From a halophilic archaeon (lineage in GTDB: Archaea; Halobacteriota; Halobacteria; Halobacteriales; Haladaptataceae): a stretch of 64,000 nucleotides of DNA. The notes beneath the pieces were generated by a model that had not been told where the DNA came from, ran no database searches, and saw only the letters and a list, made by a program, of their open reading frames with translations. A program made the position numbers and the translations under genes. The stretch covers positions 124,001-188,000 of the forward strand of contig QNGA01000001.1 of assembly GCA_003298465.1 (NCBI GenBank), in the 5' to 3' direction. Shown one piece after another: positions 15,647 to 23,682 of the stretch. How positions within the stretch are numbered: position 1 is the stretch's first letter; the number at the start of each line of letters is the position of its first letter.

Positions 15647-16306
15647 CTATCGACCCCGCTCCAGCCGCGAACCGATCTTCTCCGGCAACCCGACCTCGCG
15701 CACCTCCCGCTGGACCGCCTCGACGTCGTACTCGACGCGGCGCTCGTCGACGGAGCCGTCGTCCAGGTCGAGGACGGCGTACGCGGCCCGGGGGTCGCCG
15801 TCCCGGGGCTGGCCGACGCTGCCGGGGTTCATCACGATACCCTCGTCGTACACCTCGTGGTGCTGGACGTGCGTGTGGCCCATGACGAGGACGTCCTCGT
15901 CGTCCAGGAGGTCCGGGGCGAACTCCTCGGGGTAGGTGTAGTGGTCCGGGTCGTCGGGGTGGCCGTGGACGACCCTGACGCGACCGTCGAAGAGCCGGAG
16001 GCTGTCGGGACGGTCGGCCAGCCACTCGCGCTGGTCGTCGGAGAGCTCCTCGCTGGCGTACTCGACGCCCGCGCGGGCCATGCTGTTGAACCGGAACGCC
16101 GTTCCCGAGGCGACCGCCCGGTCGTGGTTGCCCATCACGCTCGGCACGTCCCGGCGACGGACCGTTTCGAGACACTCGGCGGGCCAGGGGTTGTACCCGA
16201 CGACGTCGCCCGCGTTCACCATCGCGTCCACGTCCGGCATGTCCGCGAGAACGGCGTCGAGCGCGACCTTGTTCGCGTGAACGTCCGAGAGAACGCCGAC
16301 TTTCAT
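15647..16306 (-). CDS. Calcineurin-like phosphodiesterase (MJ0936/YfcE type)
   Basis: 219 residues with the full set of binuclear metal ligands: LSDVHAN (residue 6), NAGDVVGYNPWP, MGNHDRAV, VHGHPDD and MGHTHVQ. The C-terminal 40 residues form a short beta extension. Members hydrolyse phosphodiesters or act on phosphorylated metabolites with Mn/Ni; the substrate cannot be read from sequence. ATG 16306; 25 nt separate it from purO upstream on the same strand. Confidence 0.9.
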   Translation of the reverse strand: MKVGVLSDVHANKVALDAVLADMPDVDAMVNAGDVVGYNPWPAECLETVRRRDVPSVMGNHDRAVASGTAFRFNSMARAGVEYASEELSDDQREWLADRPDSLRLFDGRVRVVHGHPDDPDHYTYPEEFAPDLLDDEDVLVMGHTHVQHHEVYDEGIVMNPGSVGQPRDGDPRAAYAVLDLDDGSVDERRVEYDVEAVQREVREVGLPEKIGSRLERGR

Positions 16307-16331
16307 GCCCCGTCCTACGGGCGCGTCCGTC

Positions 16332-16919
16332 TTAGTTCCCGTTCTCCAGCGCGCGTTCGAAACCGTCGTCCGTTCGCGCGACGCCGACGGCACAGACCGC
16401 GTGCTCGAAGTCGAGGTCGTACGCCTCCCGGGCCGCGTCGGCGGCGCTCTCGGCCTCGAACGCGAACGCCTCCGGTTCGTCCTTCTCGTAGGTGGCGACG
16501 AGCGTCGGTTCGTCGACCCGTTCGACGAGGAGGGCGTCCCGGCGCACGACGCCGACGTACGCGTCCTCGCCGACGGTGCCCGCGACGCGCGGCGTGTCGT
16601 AGTCGTCTTTCTCGTAGTCCAGCGCGAGCAGCGTCTCGGCCAGCGCGTCCCGCGCCGGATAGCCGAGTTCGAGCTTCTCGGCGACCGGGTCGACGTGCGA
16701 ACCGTTGCCCAGCACGGCCGTCTCGCCGCCGTCGGGGCGGTCGACGCACCGGAGGCAGTTGTACGCGATGTAGGGGTTGTCCGTCTCCGGGGCGTCTTCG
16801 GTCGGCGCGACGGTGACCGTCCCGTCGCGCTCGACGACTTTTCGATTCGGGAACGACCGCGAGGAGACGCGGTACGCGCCCACTTCCGGACCGACGACCA
16901 CGAACCGTCCGACGTACAT
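16332..16919 (-). CDS. purO: Archaeal IMP cyclohydrolase
   Basis: 195 residues from ATG 16919; the open frame extends upstream to 17072 but that part covers the tRNA gene region and looks non-coding. Typical PurO features: [75 protein letters not shown]. It closes FAICAR to IMP, the last step of purine synthesis, replacing the PurH cyclohydrolase domain. Co-directional with the downstream phosphodiesterase. Confidence 0.95.
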   Translation of the reverse strand: MYVGRFVVVGPEVGAYRVSSRSFPNRKVVERDGTVTVAPTEDAPETDNPYIAYNCLRCVDRPDGGETAVLGNGSHVDPVAEKLELGYPARDALAETLLALDYEKDDYDTPRVAGTVGEDAYVGVVRRDALLVERVDEPTLVATYEKDEPEAFAFEAESAADAAREAYDLDFEHAVCAVGVARTDDGFERALENGN

Positions 16920-17050
16920 ACACGGACGTGGGCAATCGGGAGCCAAATACGTAGCGATATGTGCACGCTTCCGGGGTGTGCCGGCGTAGCACGCGAGACG
17001 AAACGCGCAACGCTTACAAGCAAGCAGGTGATAGCGAGGGGTGCAGACGC

Positions 17051-17123
17051 AGTCCCATGGGGTAGTGGCCAATCCTGAAGCCTTCTGGGGGCTTCGACCC
17101 AGGTTCGAATCCTGGTGGGACTA
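17051..17123 (+). tRNA. tRNA-Gln (anticodon CTG)
   Basis: 73 nt without encoded CCA. Acceptor AGTCCCA pairs with TGGGACT; anticodon stem AAGCC/GGCTT encloses the loop TTCTGGG with anticodon CTG; T-arm CCAGG-TTCGAAT-CCTGG is perfect. D-arm GGG/TCC is imperfect but normal for archaeal tRNA-Gln. A CTTACAAG box at 17012-17019 is a fitting promoter. Archaea usually charge this with glutamate then amidate it with GatDE. Confidence 0.93.
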
Positions 17124-17246
17124 TTCTCACTCTACTCGAATCGAGAGGCGCTAGCTCCTTCTCTACCGACGAGCGAGAGACGGCCAACGAGACTACGATG
17201 TCGGTAATCGTTCTGTATCAAACTGCTAAGCAGAAATCACACGCGG

Positions 17247-17280
17247 TATAAATTTATTTCTCATCTAGACAAATTATAAC
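17247..17280 (+). promoter_or_regulatory. AT-rich promoter region of the GH3 gene
   Basis: Two TATA-like boxes, TATAAATTTA (17247-17256) and TTATAA (17274-17279). The second lies 27-32 nt before ATG 17306 and fits a leaderless start; the first would give a leader of about 25 nt. The segment is clearly more AT-rich than its surroundings. Confidence 0.5.
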
Positions 17281-17305
17281 TGGACGCGTCGCGTTACCGA
17301 TTCGC

Positions 17306-19603
17306 ATGGCTGAACGACCGACCGACGCGGAGCACGACACCGGAACGACTCGACGGCGATTCATGCAGGCCACCGGCGGCGTCGGCCTGTCGGCGGCGCT
17401 GAGCGGCTACCTCTCGGAGGAGTCGATGCGCCGGAAGCAGACGAGCCAGCGGGTGAGGTCGCTGGTTGAGGAGATGAGCCTGCAGGAGAAGATCGGCCAG
17501 ATGACCCAGGTCGCGGCCTACGAGGTGGGCGACGACCCGGCGTCGTTCTTCCGGAAGTACCAGCCGGGGTCGCTCATGTACGCGACGACCCCCGACCCGG
17601 CCCAGCTCGGCGAGGACGTCAACGACCTCCTGAAGGCGGCGATCGACGCCCACCCCCACGACGTCCCGTTCGTGTTCGGGCTCGACGCCGTCCACGGGAA
17701 CAACAACCTCGACGGGGCGACCATCTTCCCGCACAACCACGGCCTGGGCGCGACGTGGAACGCGGAGTACGCCCGCCGGATGGCCGAACACAACTCGGAG
17801 ACGCTCCGCGCCACCGGCACCCACTGGACGTTCTCGCCCGTCGCCGACGTACAGCGCGACCCGAGGTGGGGACGGTTCTACGAGGGATTCAGCGAGGACC
17901 CCTACCTCGCCTCGCAGCTGGTGGCCGAGAAGGTCCGGGGGTACGAGACGAAGGCGAACGGCTACAAGCGCGCCGGTGCCACCGTCAAACACTTCGCCGG
18001 GTACTCCGAGCCCCGGAACGGCAACGACCGGACGCCGGCGCTGCTCCCCTACCGGACGTTCCGGCACACCCACCTGCCGCCGTTCCACGCCGGAATCTCC
18101 GCCGGGGCCGAGACTATCATGGTCAACAGCGGGTCGGTCAACGGCGTTCCCGCCCACGCCTCGGAGGAGTTGCTACGGGAGATGCTCCGGGAGACGCTAG
18201 GCTTCGAGGGGATGGTGGTCAGCGACTGGCACGATTTCTACCGGATGGTGGCGGTCCACGAGTTCGCCGCCGACGTCAAGGAGGCTACCCGGCTCGGCAT
18301 CAACGCGGGCATCGACATGTACATGGTTCCCGCCGGGGGAATCGAGTCCGACACCGTCGACACGTACCAGCGGAACCTCCGGGAGCTGGTGGAGGCGGGG
18401 GAGGTCCCGATGGAGCGCATCGACGACGCGGTCACGAACGTACTGGCGTTCAAGGAGGCCGTCGGCCTGTTCGACGACCCCTACGCCGACCCGAAGAAGG
18501 CCGCCGAGGTCGTCGGCGGCGAGCGCGACCTGGCGCGGCAGATCGCCACTGACTCGATGACGCTCCTCCAGAACGACGGAACGCTCCCGTTCGACTCCGA
18601 CGTCGGGACGGTGCTCGTCACGGGGCCGAGCGGTGACGACGTGGCCAACATGATGGGCGGGTGGACCCTCGGGTGGCAGGGAGTCGGCGACACGCTTCCG
18701 CCCGCCGTCACGCCGCTCGACGGAATCGAGGATGCGGTGTCCGCCTCGACGCGGGTCGTCCACGAGCCCACCGGTCTGCACGCGTTCGACAACGATGCGG
18801 CGGTGCGCGACGCCGCGTCCCGGGCCGACGCGGTGGTGGCCGTCCTCGGAGAGGGACCGTACGCCGAGGAGAAAGGCGACACCGACACGCTCGAACTCCC
18901 CGACGCCCAGCGGCGACTCGTCCGAACCCTCGAATCGGTCGGGACGCCGTACGCGGGCGTCATCTTCGCCGGCCGACCGCGCGGGACCGACGTGTTCGAC
19001 CGCCTGCCGGCCGCGGTGATGGGGTACCTCCCGGGCACGGCGGGCGGACGCGCCGTCGCCGACGTCGTGTTCGGGAACGCCAACCCCAGCGGTCGCCTCC
19101 CGTTCACGTGGCCGTCGGGCGCGGGACAACTCCTCAACGTCCACGACGCGTACCCGCCGTCGCGGTTCCACTCGGGTCAGGACCCGGAGCCACCGACCTC
19201 GGTCCAGGAGCCGCTGTTCCCGCTCGGTCACGGGCTCTCGTACACGGAGTTCGAGTACGCCGACCTCCGGGTGAACCCGTCCACGCTCCCCGACGCGGCC
19301 GCCAGCGACCGGGTCAACGTCTCGGTGCAGGTGACGAACACGGGCGACCGCTCCGGCGAGAACGTGGTTCCAGTGTACGGCGGGCGTCAGCGCGGGCCGA
19401 TTCCCGTGCCGAAGCAGGAGGTGCTCGGGTTCGACCGCGTGTCGCTCGGTCCAGGCGAGTCGAAACGCGTGCGGGTGACGGCGTCCATCGCACCGCTCGC
19501 CACGGTCCCGGGCGACGTGTTCTCGCGTGGAGAGCTACAGGTCGTCTCGGGCGAGTACTCGGTCTCCGTGGGCGACATAGAAGCGGAACTAACGGTGAAG
19601 TGA
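17306..19603 (+). CDS. Glycoside hydrolase family 3 (beta-glucosidase-like), Tat-exported
   Basis: 765 residues. Twin-arginine signal TTRRRFMQATGGVGLSAALSG at about 14-34 indicates folded export. GH3 N-terminal barrel (about 50-370) with GLDAVHGNNN, PVADVQRDPRWGRFYEGFSEDP, KHFAGYSEP and the nucleophile Asp307 in MVVSDWHDF. C-terminal alpha/beta sandwich (about 400-630, GEGPYAEEKGDTDTLELP, with candidate acid/base Glu) and a fibronectin III-like domain (about 660-765). It cleaves beta-glucosides or xylosides outside the cell. No sugar transporter is adjacent. The gene follows tRNA-Gln, a common insertion point, but its base use is like the neighbours. Confidence 0.93.
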   Translation: MAERPTDAEHDTGTTRRRFMQATGGVGLSAALSGYLSEESMRRKQTSQRVRSLVEEMSLQEKIGQMTQVAAYEVGDDPASFFRKYQPGSLMYATTPDPAQLGEDVNDLLKAAIDAHPHDVPFVFGLDAVHGNNNLDGATIFPHNHGLGATWNAEYARRMAEHNSETLRATGTHWTFSPVADVQRDPRWGRFYEGFSEDPYLASQLVAEKVRGYETKANGYKRAGATVKHFAGYSEPRNGNDRTPALLPYRTFRHTHLPPFHAGISAGAETIMVNSGSVNGVPAHASEELLREMLRETLGFEGMVVSDWHDFYRMVAVHEFAADVKEATRLGINAGIDMYMVPAGGIESDTVDTYQRNLRELVEAGEVPMERIDDAVTNVLAFKEAVGLFDDPYADPKKAAEVVGGERDLARQIATDSMTLLQNDGTLPFDSDVGTVLVTGPSGDDVANMMGGWTLGWQGVGDTLPPAVTPLDGIEDAVSASTRVVHEPTGLHAFDNDAAVRDAASRADAVVAVLGEGPYAEEKGDTDTLELPDAQRRLVRTLESVGTPYAGVIFAGRPRGTDVFDRLPAAVMGYLPGTAGGRAVADVVFGNANPSGRLPFTWPSGAGQLLNVHDAYPPSRFHSGQDPEPPTSVQEPLFPLGHGLSYTEFEYADLRVNPSTLPDAAASDRVNVSVQVTNTGDRSGENVVPVYGGRQRGPIPVPKQEVLGFDRVSLGPGESKRVRVTASIAPLATVPGDVFSRGELQVVSGEYSVSVGDIEAELTVK

Positions 19604-19770
19604 GTCGAGAGATAGCTCGCGTGTCCAGTCGGCGAGCACGAAATCCGACGGCGTCCGACCGTCGAGACCGCCGCCGAACCGTCGTCCAGTTCGGTACACC
19701 ACCGGAGACCTTCCAGCGAGAGCGACAGTCGTCCACCGTTTTCAGGCCGTAGCACGTCACTGTTCCGTGT

Positions 19771-19959
19771 ATGTCAAAGATGCACGTCGTCGGAGCGCAG
19801 GGGAACACCCTCGCTACCTGTCACGGTTTCGATCAGACGGAACAGGGTCTCGTCATCAAGGACAAGGACGGCGAGAAAACCGGCTTCTTCCCGCTCGGCG
19901 AGTTCCAGTGCGTCGTTCCCGTCGCGAGCAGGCGGTCCTCGAAGAAACCGGCGAAGTAA
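19771..19959 (+). CDS. Small conserved-looking protein, unknown
   Basis: 62 residues, MSKMHVVGAQGNTLATCHGFDQTEQG followed by a predicted beta-rich segment (LVIKDKDGEKTGFFPLGEFQCVVP) and a basic tail SRRSSKKPAK. One Cys in each half. The basic end is unusual for this proteome. No domain recognised. The coding case rests on codon use and regular strand pattern; downstream is an ORB-like motif before the convergent gene. Confidence 0.55.
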   Translation: MSKMHVVGAQGNTLATCHGFDQTEQGLVIKDKDGEKTGFFPLGEFQCVVPVASRRSSKKPAK

Positions 19960-19994
19960 CGTTTCGCCGCGGAACGCTCCGCCGTCCCGGAGTT

Positions 19995-20016
19995 CACCCC
20001 CTTCGTTTCAGGTGGA
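19995..20016 (-). repeat. ORB-like element outside the origin (copy at 20.0 kb)
   Basis: On the minus strand the sequence reads CTCCACCTGAAACGAAGGGG plus GTG, the same core as the origin elements at 40863 and 41618. It occupies the 58-nt gap between convergent genes. Confidence 0.6.
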
Positions 20017-20017
20017 G

Positions 20018-20398
20018 TTACTGGCCGCTCGCGTCGGTTCGGTCGTCGGTCTCGGCGTCGTCGAGTTCCCCCAGCGGCCGCTCGTCGTTGTACTCCTCCG
20101 AACCGCCGGCCTCGCCGGTCACCTCGTTGTACACCGCCTCGCGGGCCTCGTCGGCCGACTCGAACCGCTCGTCGACGAGGCGATCGAAGACGCTCCCGAG
20201 CGACTCCGTCTCGTTCGCCAGGTCGAGGCGCTGGTCGCCGTACTCGGCGGCGAGTTCCTCGCTGGACGCGGGGTACTTGTGCTCGCCGAGCATCTCGCCG
20301 GCCTGGCCGAGCGTCTCCTCGACGCGCTCGGTGCGCTCGTGCTGGCGTTCGACCGCACGGTCCTGTGCCCTGTCGGCGTTCGGTTCGTCCCCGGACAT
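20018..20398 (-). CDS. DUF5789-family haloarchaeal protein
   Basis: 126 acidic residues from ATG 20398 (MSGDEPNADRAQ). The core GEMLGEHKYPASSEELAAEYGDQRLDLANETESLGSVF...ESADEAREAVYNEVTGEA matches the pattern HxYPxTxxELxxxYGDxxLxLxNGxExLxxVL that I associate with DUF5789. Function unknown; predicted helical and soluble. Monocistronic. Confidence 0.75.
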   Translation of the reverse strand: MSGDEPNADRAQDRAVERQHERTERVEETLGQAGEMLGEHKYPASSEELAAEYGDQRLDLANETESLGSVFDRLVDERFESADEAREAVYNEVTGEAGGSEEYNDERPLGELDDAETDDRTDASGQ

Positions 20399-20458
20399 AC
20401 CCGACAGTTGGCGCGGCGACCGGAAAGGGGTAGCGGCCACGGCGGTGAGGCCCCTCGA

Positions 20459-20959
20459 TTACTTCTCCACGTCGAGCAGCGCGACTCGCTCGCGGACGAG
20501 GTCCGAGAGGTCGGCGTCGGTGGCGGCCAGTTCGGCGTCCGTCACGGCGAAGAACTCCCGGACGCGGTCGCGGTCGACGCCGTCCGGACCGAGGGTCTCC
20601 GCGGGCGTCAGGCAGTCCGCGACCGCCGTCGCCGCCGCGTCTTCGTCGCCCGCTTCGCCGTCGACGACGACGACGACCCGGTGTTCGCCCTCGCCGACGC
20701 CCATCTCCAGCGCCTGGTTTATCTGGCGACGGCCGGCGGCGTACAGCAGTATCTCGACCGAGCGGTCGCGAGCGACGTTCTCGCCGCGTTCGAACGCCCG
20801 GTTCGCGTGTTCGACCGCCGCTTCCAGGTGGTCCCGGCCCGCCACGTAGCGGGCGTCGAACGCCTGGACCGCGCAGTCGTGGTCCGCGCCGACCTCGCCG
20901 AGGCGGTCGAGAAACGCGTCCACGTCGTCGACGGCCGCGACGCCTTCGACCGTCCTCAT
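20459..20959 (-). CDS. KEOPS complex subunit Cgi121
   Basis: 166 residues. Contains the Cgi121 hallmark [34 protein letters not shown]. In KEOPS (Kae1-Bud32-Cgi121-Pcc1) Cgi121 binds the tRNA CCA end and stimulates t6A synthesis, using the product of the Sua5 encoded at 863-1444. Its ATG overlaps the stop of hel308 (ATGA), so translation is coupled with cgi121 downstream position in the transcript reversed: hel308 lies downstream of cgi121 on the minus strand. This pairing with Hel308 recurs in haloarchaea by recollection. Confidence 0.9.
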   Translation of the reverse strand: MRTVEGVAAVDDVDAFLDRLGEVGADHDCAVQAFDARYVAGRDHLEAAVEHANRAFERGENVARDRSVEILLYAAGRRQINQALEMGVGEGEHRVVVVVDGEAGDEDAAATAVADCLTPAETLGPDGVDRDRVREFFAVTDAELAATDADLSDLVRERVALLDVEK

Positions 20960-23247
20960 CCGAAGTCACCGAGGCTCTGCTGGTCGCTTCGCTCGTCGGC
21001 CGCCGCGCTGCCGGCGTCGTCACCGTCGACAGCGTTCGTGGCCGCCGCGGCGGTGCTCTCGTCCGCCTCCACGTCGTCGAGCGACGGGTCCTGGTGGCCG
21101 ACGTTCTCCAGTATCTTCTCGGCGGTCTTCTTCCGACCCCGGAGCGCGCCGAGCACGACGGACGCGTCCGCGCTCCGGAGGTCGGCCCGCGACTCGATGC
21201 CCGCGGCGTAGAGCCGTCGTGCCCGCTTGCGACCGACGTTCCGCACGCCCGCGAGGTCGAGCAGTTCCTCCCGGACGCCGTACTCGACGCGCTTTCGCGC
21301 CTCGCGGATGCCGGTCGTCACCTCGCCCGGAATCTCCTCGCTCTCGTCGCGCTGCAGTTCCGCGGCGAGTCGCTCGGCGGCGTTGAGAAGCCACTCCGCT
21401 GTCTCGACCTTGCCGCGGATGTCGCCCGGTCCGACGCCGTAGCGGTCGGTGATGCGGTCCTCGTCGAGTTCGCTCGCCCAGTCCTCCAGCAGGCGGGCGG
21501 TCTTCAGCGCCGAGAGCCAGTCCTCGAAGGCCCCGTCCTCGAACTCAGAGGGAATCGACCCGAGGAACTCCGTCTCGCGCTCGTAGGCGAGCTCCGTGTA
21601 CTCCTCTCGGTCGCCGGAGCGCAGGTAGAGTTCGTACATGTCCGGCGTGCGGGCGACGAGGTGGAACAGGCCCATGGCGGTCGGCCGGCCGTCCGCGTCC
21701 CGCAGGCCGTCGATGATCTCGGCGGCACTCATGGGGTCCAGGTAGAGCTGCGAGACGCGGTGGCCGAGTCCGGTCGCTTTCAGGCGGTCGTCGCGTTCGA
21801 GGAACTCGTTGCGTTCGAGGTAGTCGAGGACGTGGCTCGTCACGTCCTCCAGGCGGCCCGTCTCGTCGGTCTGGGTCGCGTACAGGGTGCGTTCGAGGAA
21901 CTCCAGCAGTTCGTCCTCGGTGCTGGCGAACCCGGAGGCGACGGTGGCGAGGATGTGCGTCCGGAGCGCGGGTTCGGCGGCGAGCTTCGAGCGCACCGGC
22001 TCGGGGTCGGCCCAGACGTACTGGTCGAACAGCTCCTGGAGCTCCTCGTGGTTCTTGGCGATGAGGACCGCCTCGCCGTAGGGGTCCAGCCCGGGGCGGC
22101 CGGCACGCCCGAACATCTGGTGGACTTCGAGCACGTCGAGCGGAGCCATCCCGCCGACGTCGCCGTCGTAGCGTCGCCAGTCCCGGACGATGACACGCCT
22201 GCTGGGCGTATTGACCCCCGCTGCCAGGGTCGGGGTCGCGCTGATGACCTTCACGAGGCGGTCGCGGAACGCCTCCTCGACGAGCGCACGGTGGTCGCTG
22301 GCGAGCCCGGCGTGGTGGAAGGCCGCGCCCTCGGCGACGGCGTCCGCGAGGTCGTCGCTGGTCTCCGTGTCGCTCACGTCCCGTATCTCCGCGGCGACGT
22401 CGGCGAGTTCGTCGCGCTCCTCGGGAGTGAGGAACTCGCCCGTCACGTCGGCGAGGCGCTTCGCGGCGGCCTCGGCGTTGCGCCGGGAGTTGACGAACAC
22501 GAGGGAGGAGCCGTCGTCCTCCAGGGTGTCGCGGACGAGCGCGGCGGTCTCCTTCTCGTTGCCCCGCTGTAGCTCCTGCTCGGTGCCGTCGTCGAAATGT
22601 AGCGCCTGCCCGTAGAGGACGCCCTTCCGGAGGTCGATCGGCCGCCACGAGGAGTCGACGAGCGTGGCGTCGAGCCAGTCCGCCATCTCGTCGGCGTTTC
22701 CGACCGTCGCCGAGAGCGCGACCGTCTGGAGGTCGTCGTTGATGCGCCGGAGCTTCGCCAGCGTCACTTCGAGCGTGGGGCCGCGGTTCGGATCGTCGAC
22801 GAGGTGGACCTCGTCGGCGACGACGCAGGAGAGGTCGTCGACCCACTGCGCGCCGTTGCGCACGAGCGAGTCGACCTTCTCGCTGGTCGCGACGATTATG
22901 TCTTTCTCCGCGAGCCAGTCGCCGTCGCTGTCGTAGTTCCCGGTCGAGACGCCGACGGAGACGCCGAACTGTTCGAGTTCCTCGAACTCGGCCTTCTTCT
23001 CGCTGGCCAGCGCCCGGAGCGGGACGATGTACAGCGCCTTGCCACCGCGGGCGACGCTCGAGAGCATCGCCAGTTCCGCGATGAGCGTCTTCCCGCTGGC
23101 GGTCGGCACGCTGGCGACGACGCTCTCGCCGTCGGTGATGCCGGCCTCGACCGCCTCCGCCTGCGGCGGGTAGAGTTCCTCGATGCCCTGCGATGCGAGG
23201 TGTTCGGGGACGCCCTCCGGGAGGCCGGAGAGGTCGGCGGGCTTCAC
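20956..23247 (-). CDS. hel308: ATP-dependent DNA helicase Hel308
   Basis: 763 residues, Ski2-like superfamily 2. Q-motif YPPQAEAV at about 26-33, Walker [11 protein letters not shown] at 45-54, DEVH at 145-148, motif III SAT near 180, motif IV-VI including [13 protein letters not shown] and [12 protein letters not shown], then winged-helix, ratchet and a C-terminal helix-hairpin-helix ([18 protein letters not shown] near 680). It unwinds lagging-strand forks in 3'-5' direction for replication restart. C-terminal tail QQSLGDFG resembles a PCNA-interacting (PIP) peptide. Confidence 0.95.
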   Translation of the reverse strand: MKPADLSGLPEGVPEHLASQGIEELYPPQAEAVEAGITDGESVVASVPTASGKTLIAELAMLSSVARGGKALYIVPLRALASEKKAEFEELEQFGVSVGVSTGNYDSDGDWLAEKDIIVATSEKVDSLVRNGAQWVDDLSCVVADEVHLVDDPNRGPTLEVTLAKLRRINDDLQTVALSATVGNADEMADWLDATLVDSSWRPIDLRKGVLYGQALHFDDGTEQELQRGNEKETAALVRDTLEDDGSSLVFVNSRRNAEAAAKRLADVTGEFLTPEERDELADVAAEIRDVSDTETSDDLADAVAEGAAFHHAGLASDHRALVEEAFRDRLVKVISATPTLAAGVNTPSRRVIVRDWRRYDGDVGGMAPLDVLEVHQMFGRAGRPGLDPYGEAVLIAKNHEELQELFDQYVWADPEPVRSKLAAEPALRTHILATVASGFASTEDELLEFLERTLYATQTDETGRLEDVTSHVLDYLERNEFLERDDRLKATGLGHRVSQLYLDPMSAAEIIDGLRDADGRPTAMGLFHLVARTPDMYELYLRSGDREEYTELAYERETEFLGSIPSEFEDGAFEDWLSALKTARLLEDWASELDEDRITDRYGVGPGDIRGKVETAEWLLNAAERLAAELQRDESEEIPGEVTTGIREARKRVEYGVREELLDLAGVRNVGRKRARRLYAAGIESRADLRSADASVVLGALRGRKKTAEKILENVGHQDPSLDDVEADESTAAAATNAVDGDDAGSAAADERSDQQSLGDFG

Positions 23248-23391
23248 CCGCGGTCACCTCGCGGCCGCGACGAGATTCGAGTCATTACCCGCGTTTGGCC
23301 CGTCTTCCGGTTTAAACTGTCGGGTCGGGCGTCTGGAACGAGGACCGGCGTCTCCGTCAGCACTATCACCGCCCCAACCACACCTTCAGGT

Positions 23392-23637
23392 ATGCGAATC
23401 GAGTTCGACCGCGACACCTGCACGGGGATGTTCCAGTGTACCGCCGAGTGGGAGGCGTTCGAGGAGAACCGCGACGACGGCAAGGCCGACCTGCGGGACA
23501 GCGATGAGGAGGAGGAGGACGTGTTCGTCCGGGAAATTCCGGAGGACGACGAGTTCGACGCGAAGATGGCCGCCCGCGTCTGCCCCGTGGACGCCATCCG
23601 CGTGTACGACGACGACGGCGAACAGCTCGTTCCCTGA
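23392..23637 (+). CDS. Small ferredoxin ([3Fe-4S]/[4Fe-4S] single-cluster type)
   Basis: 81 residues from ATG 23392. Cysteines: DRDTCTGMFQC near the N-terminus (Cys10, Cys16) and ARVCPVDAIRVYDDDGEQL near the C-terminus, with a long acidic insertion (RDSDEEEEDVFVREIPEDDEF). Only three cluster Cys are visible, with the second position of a CxxCxxC motif replaced, which fits a [3Fe-4S] cluster. Probably a cytoplasmic electron carrier; partner unknown. Confidence 0.85.
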   Translation: MRIEFDRDTCTGMFQCTAEWEAFEENRDDGKADLRDSDEEEEDVFVREIPEDDEFDAKMAARVCPVDAIRVYDDDGEQLVP

Positions 23638-23682
23638 CCTCCTGTCGTCGCCGCTTCCACTTCCAGGTCGCCTCGCCTCCGC

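Noticed and set aside
16920..17072. N-terminal extension of PurO to 17072
   Set aside because: It would cover most of the tRNA-Gln gene and contains Cys-rich sequence not in PurO; the ATG at 16919 starts with the family's usual residues.
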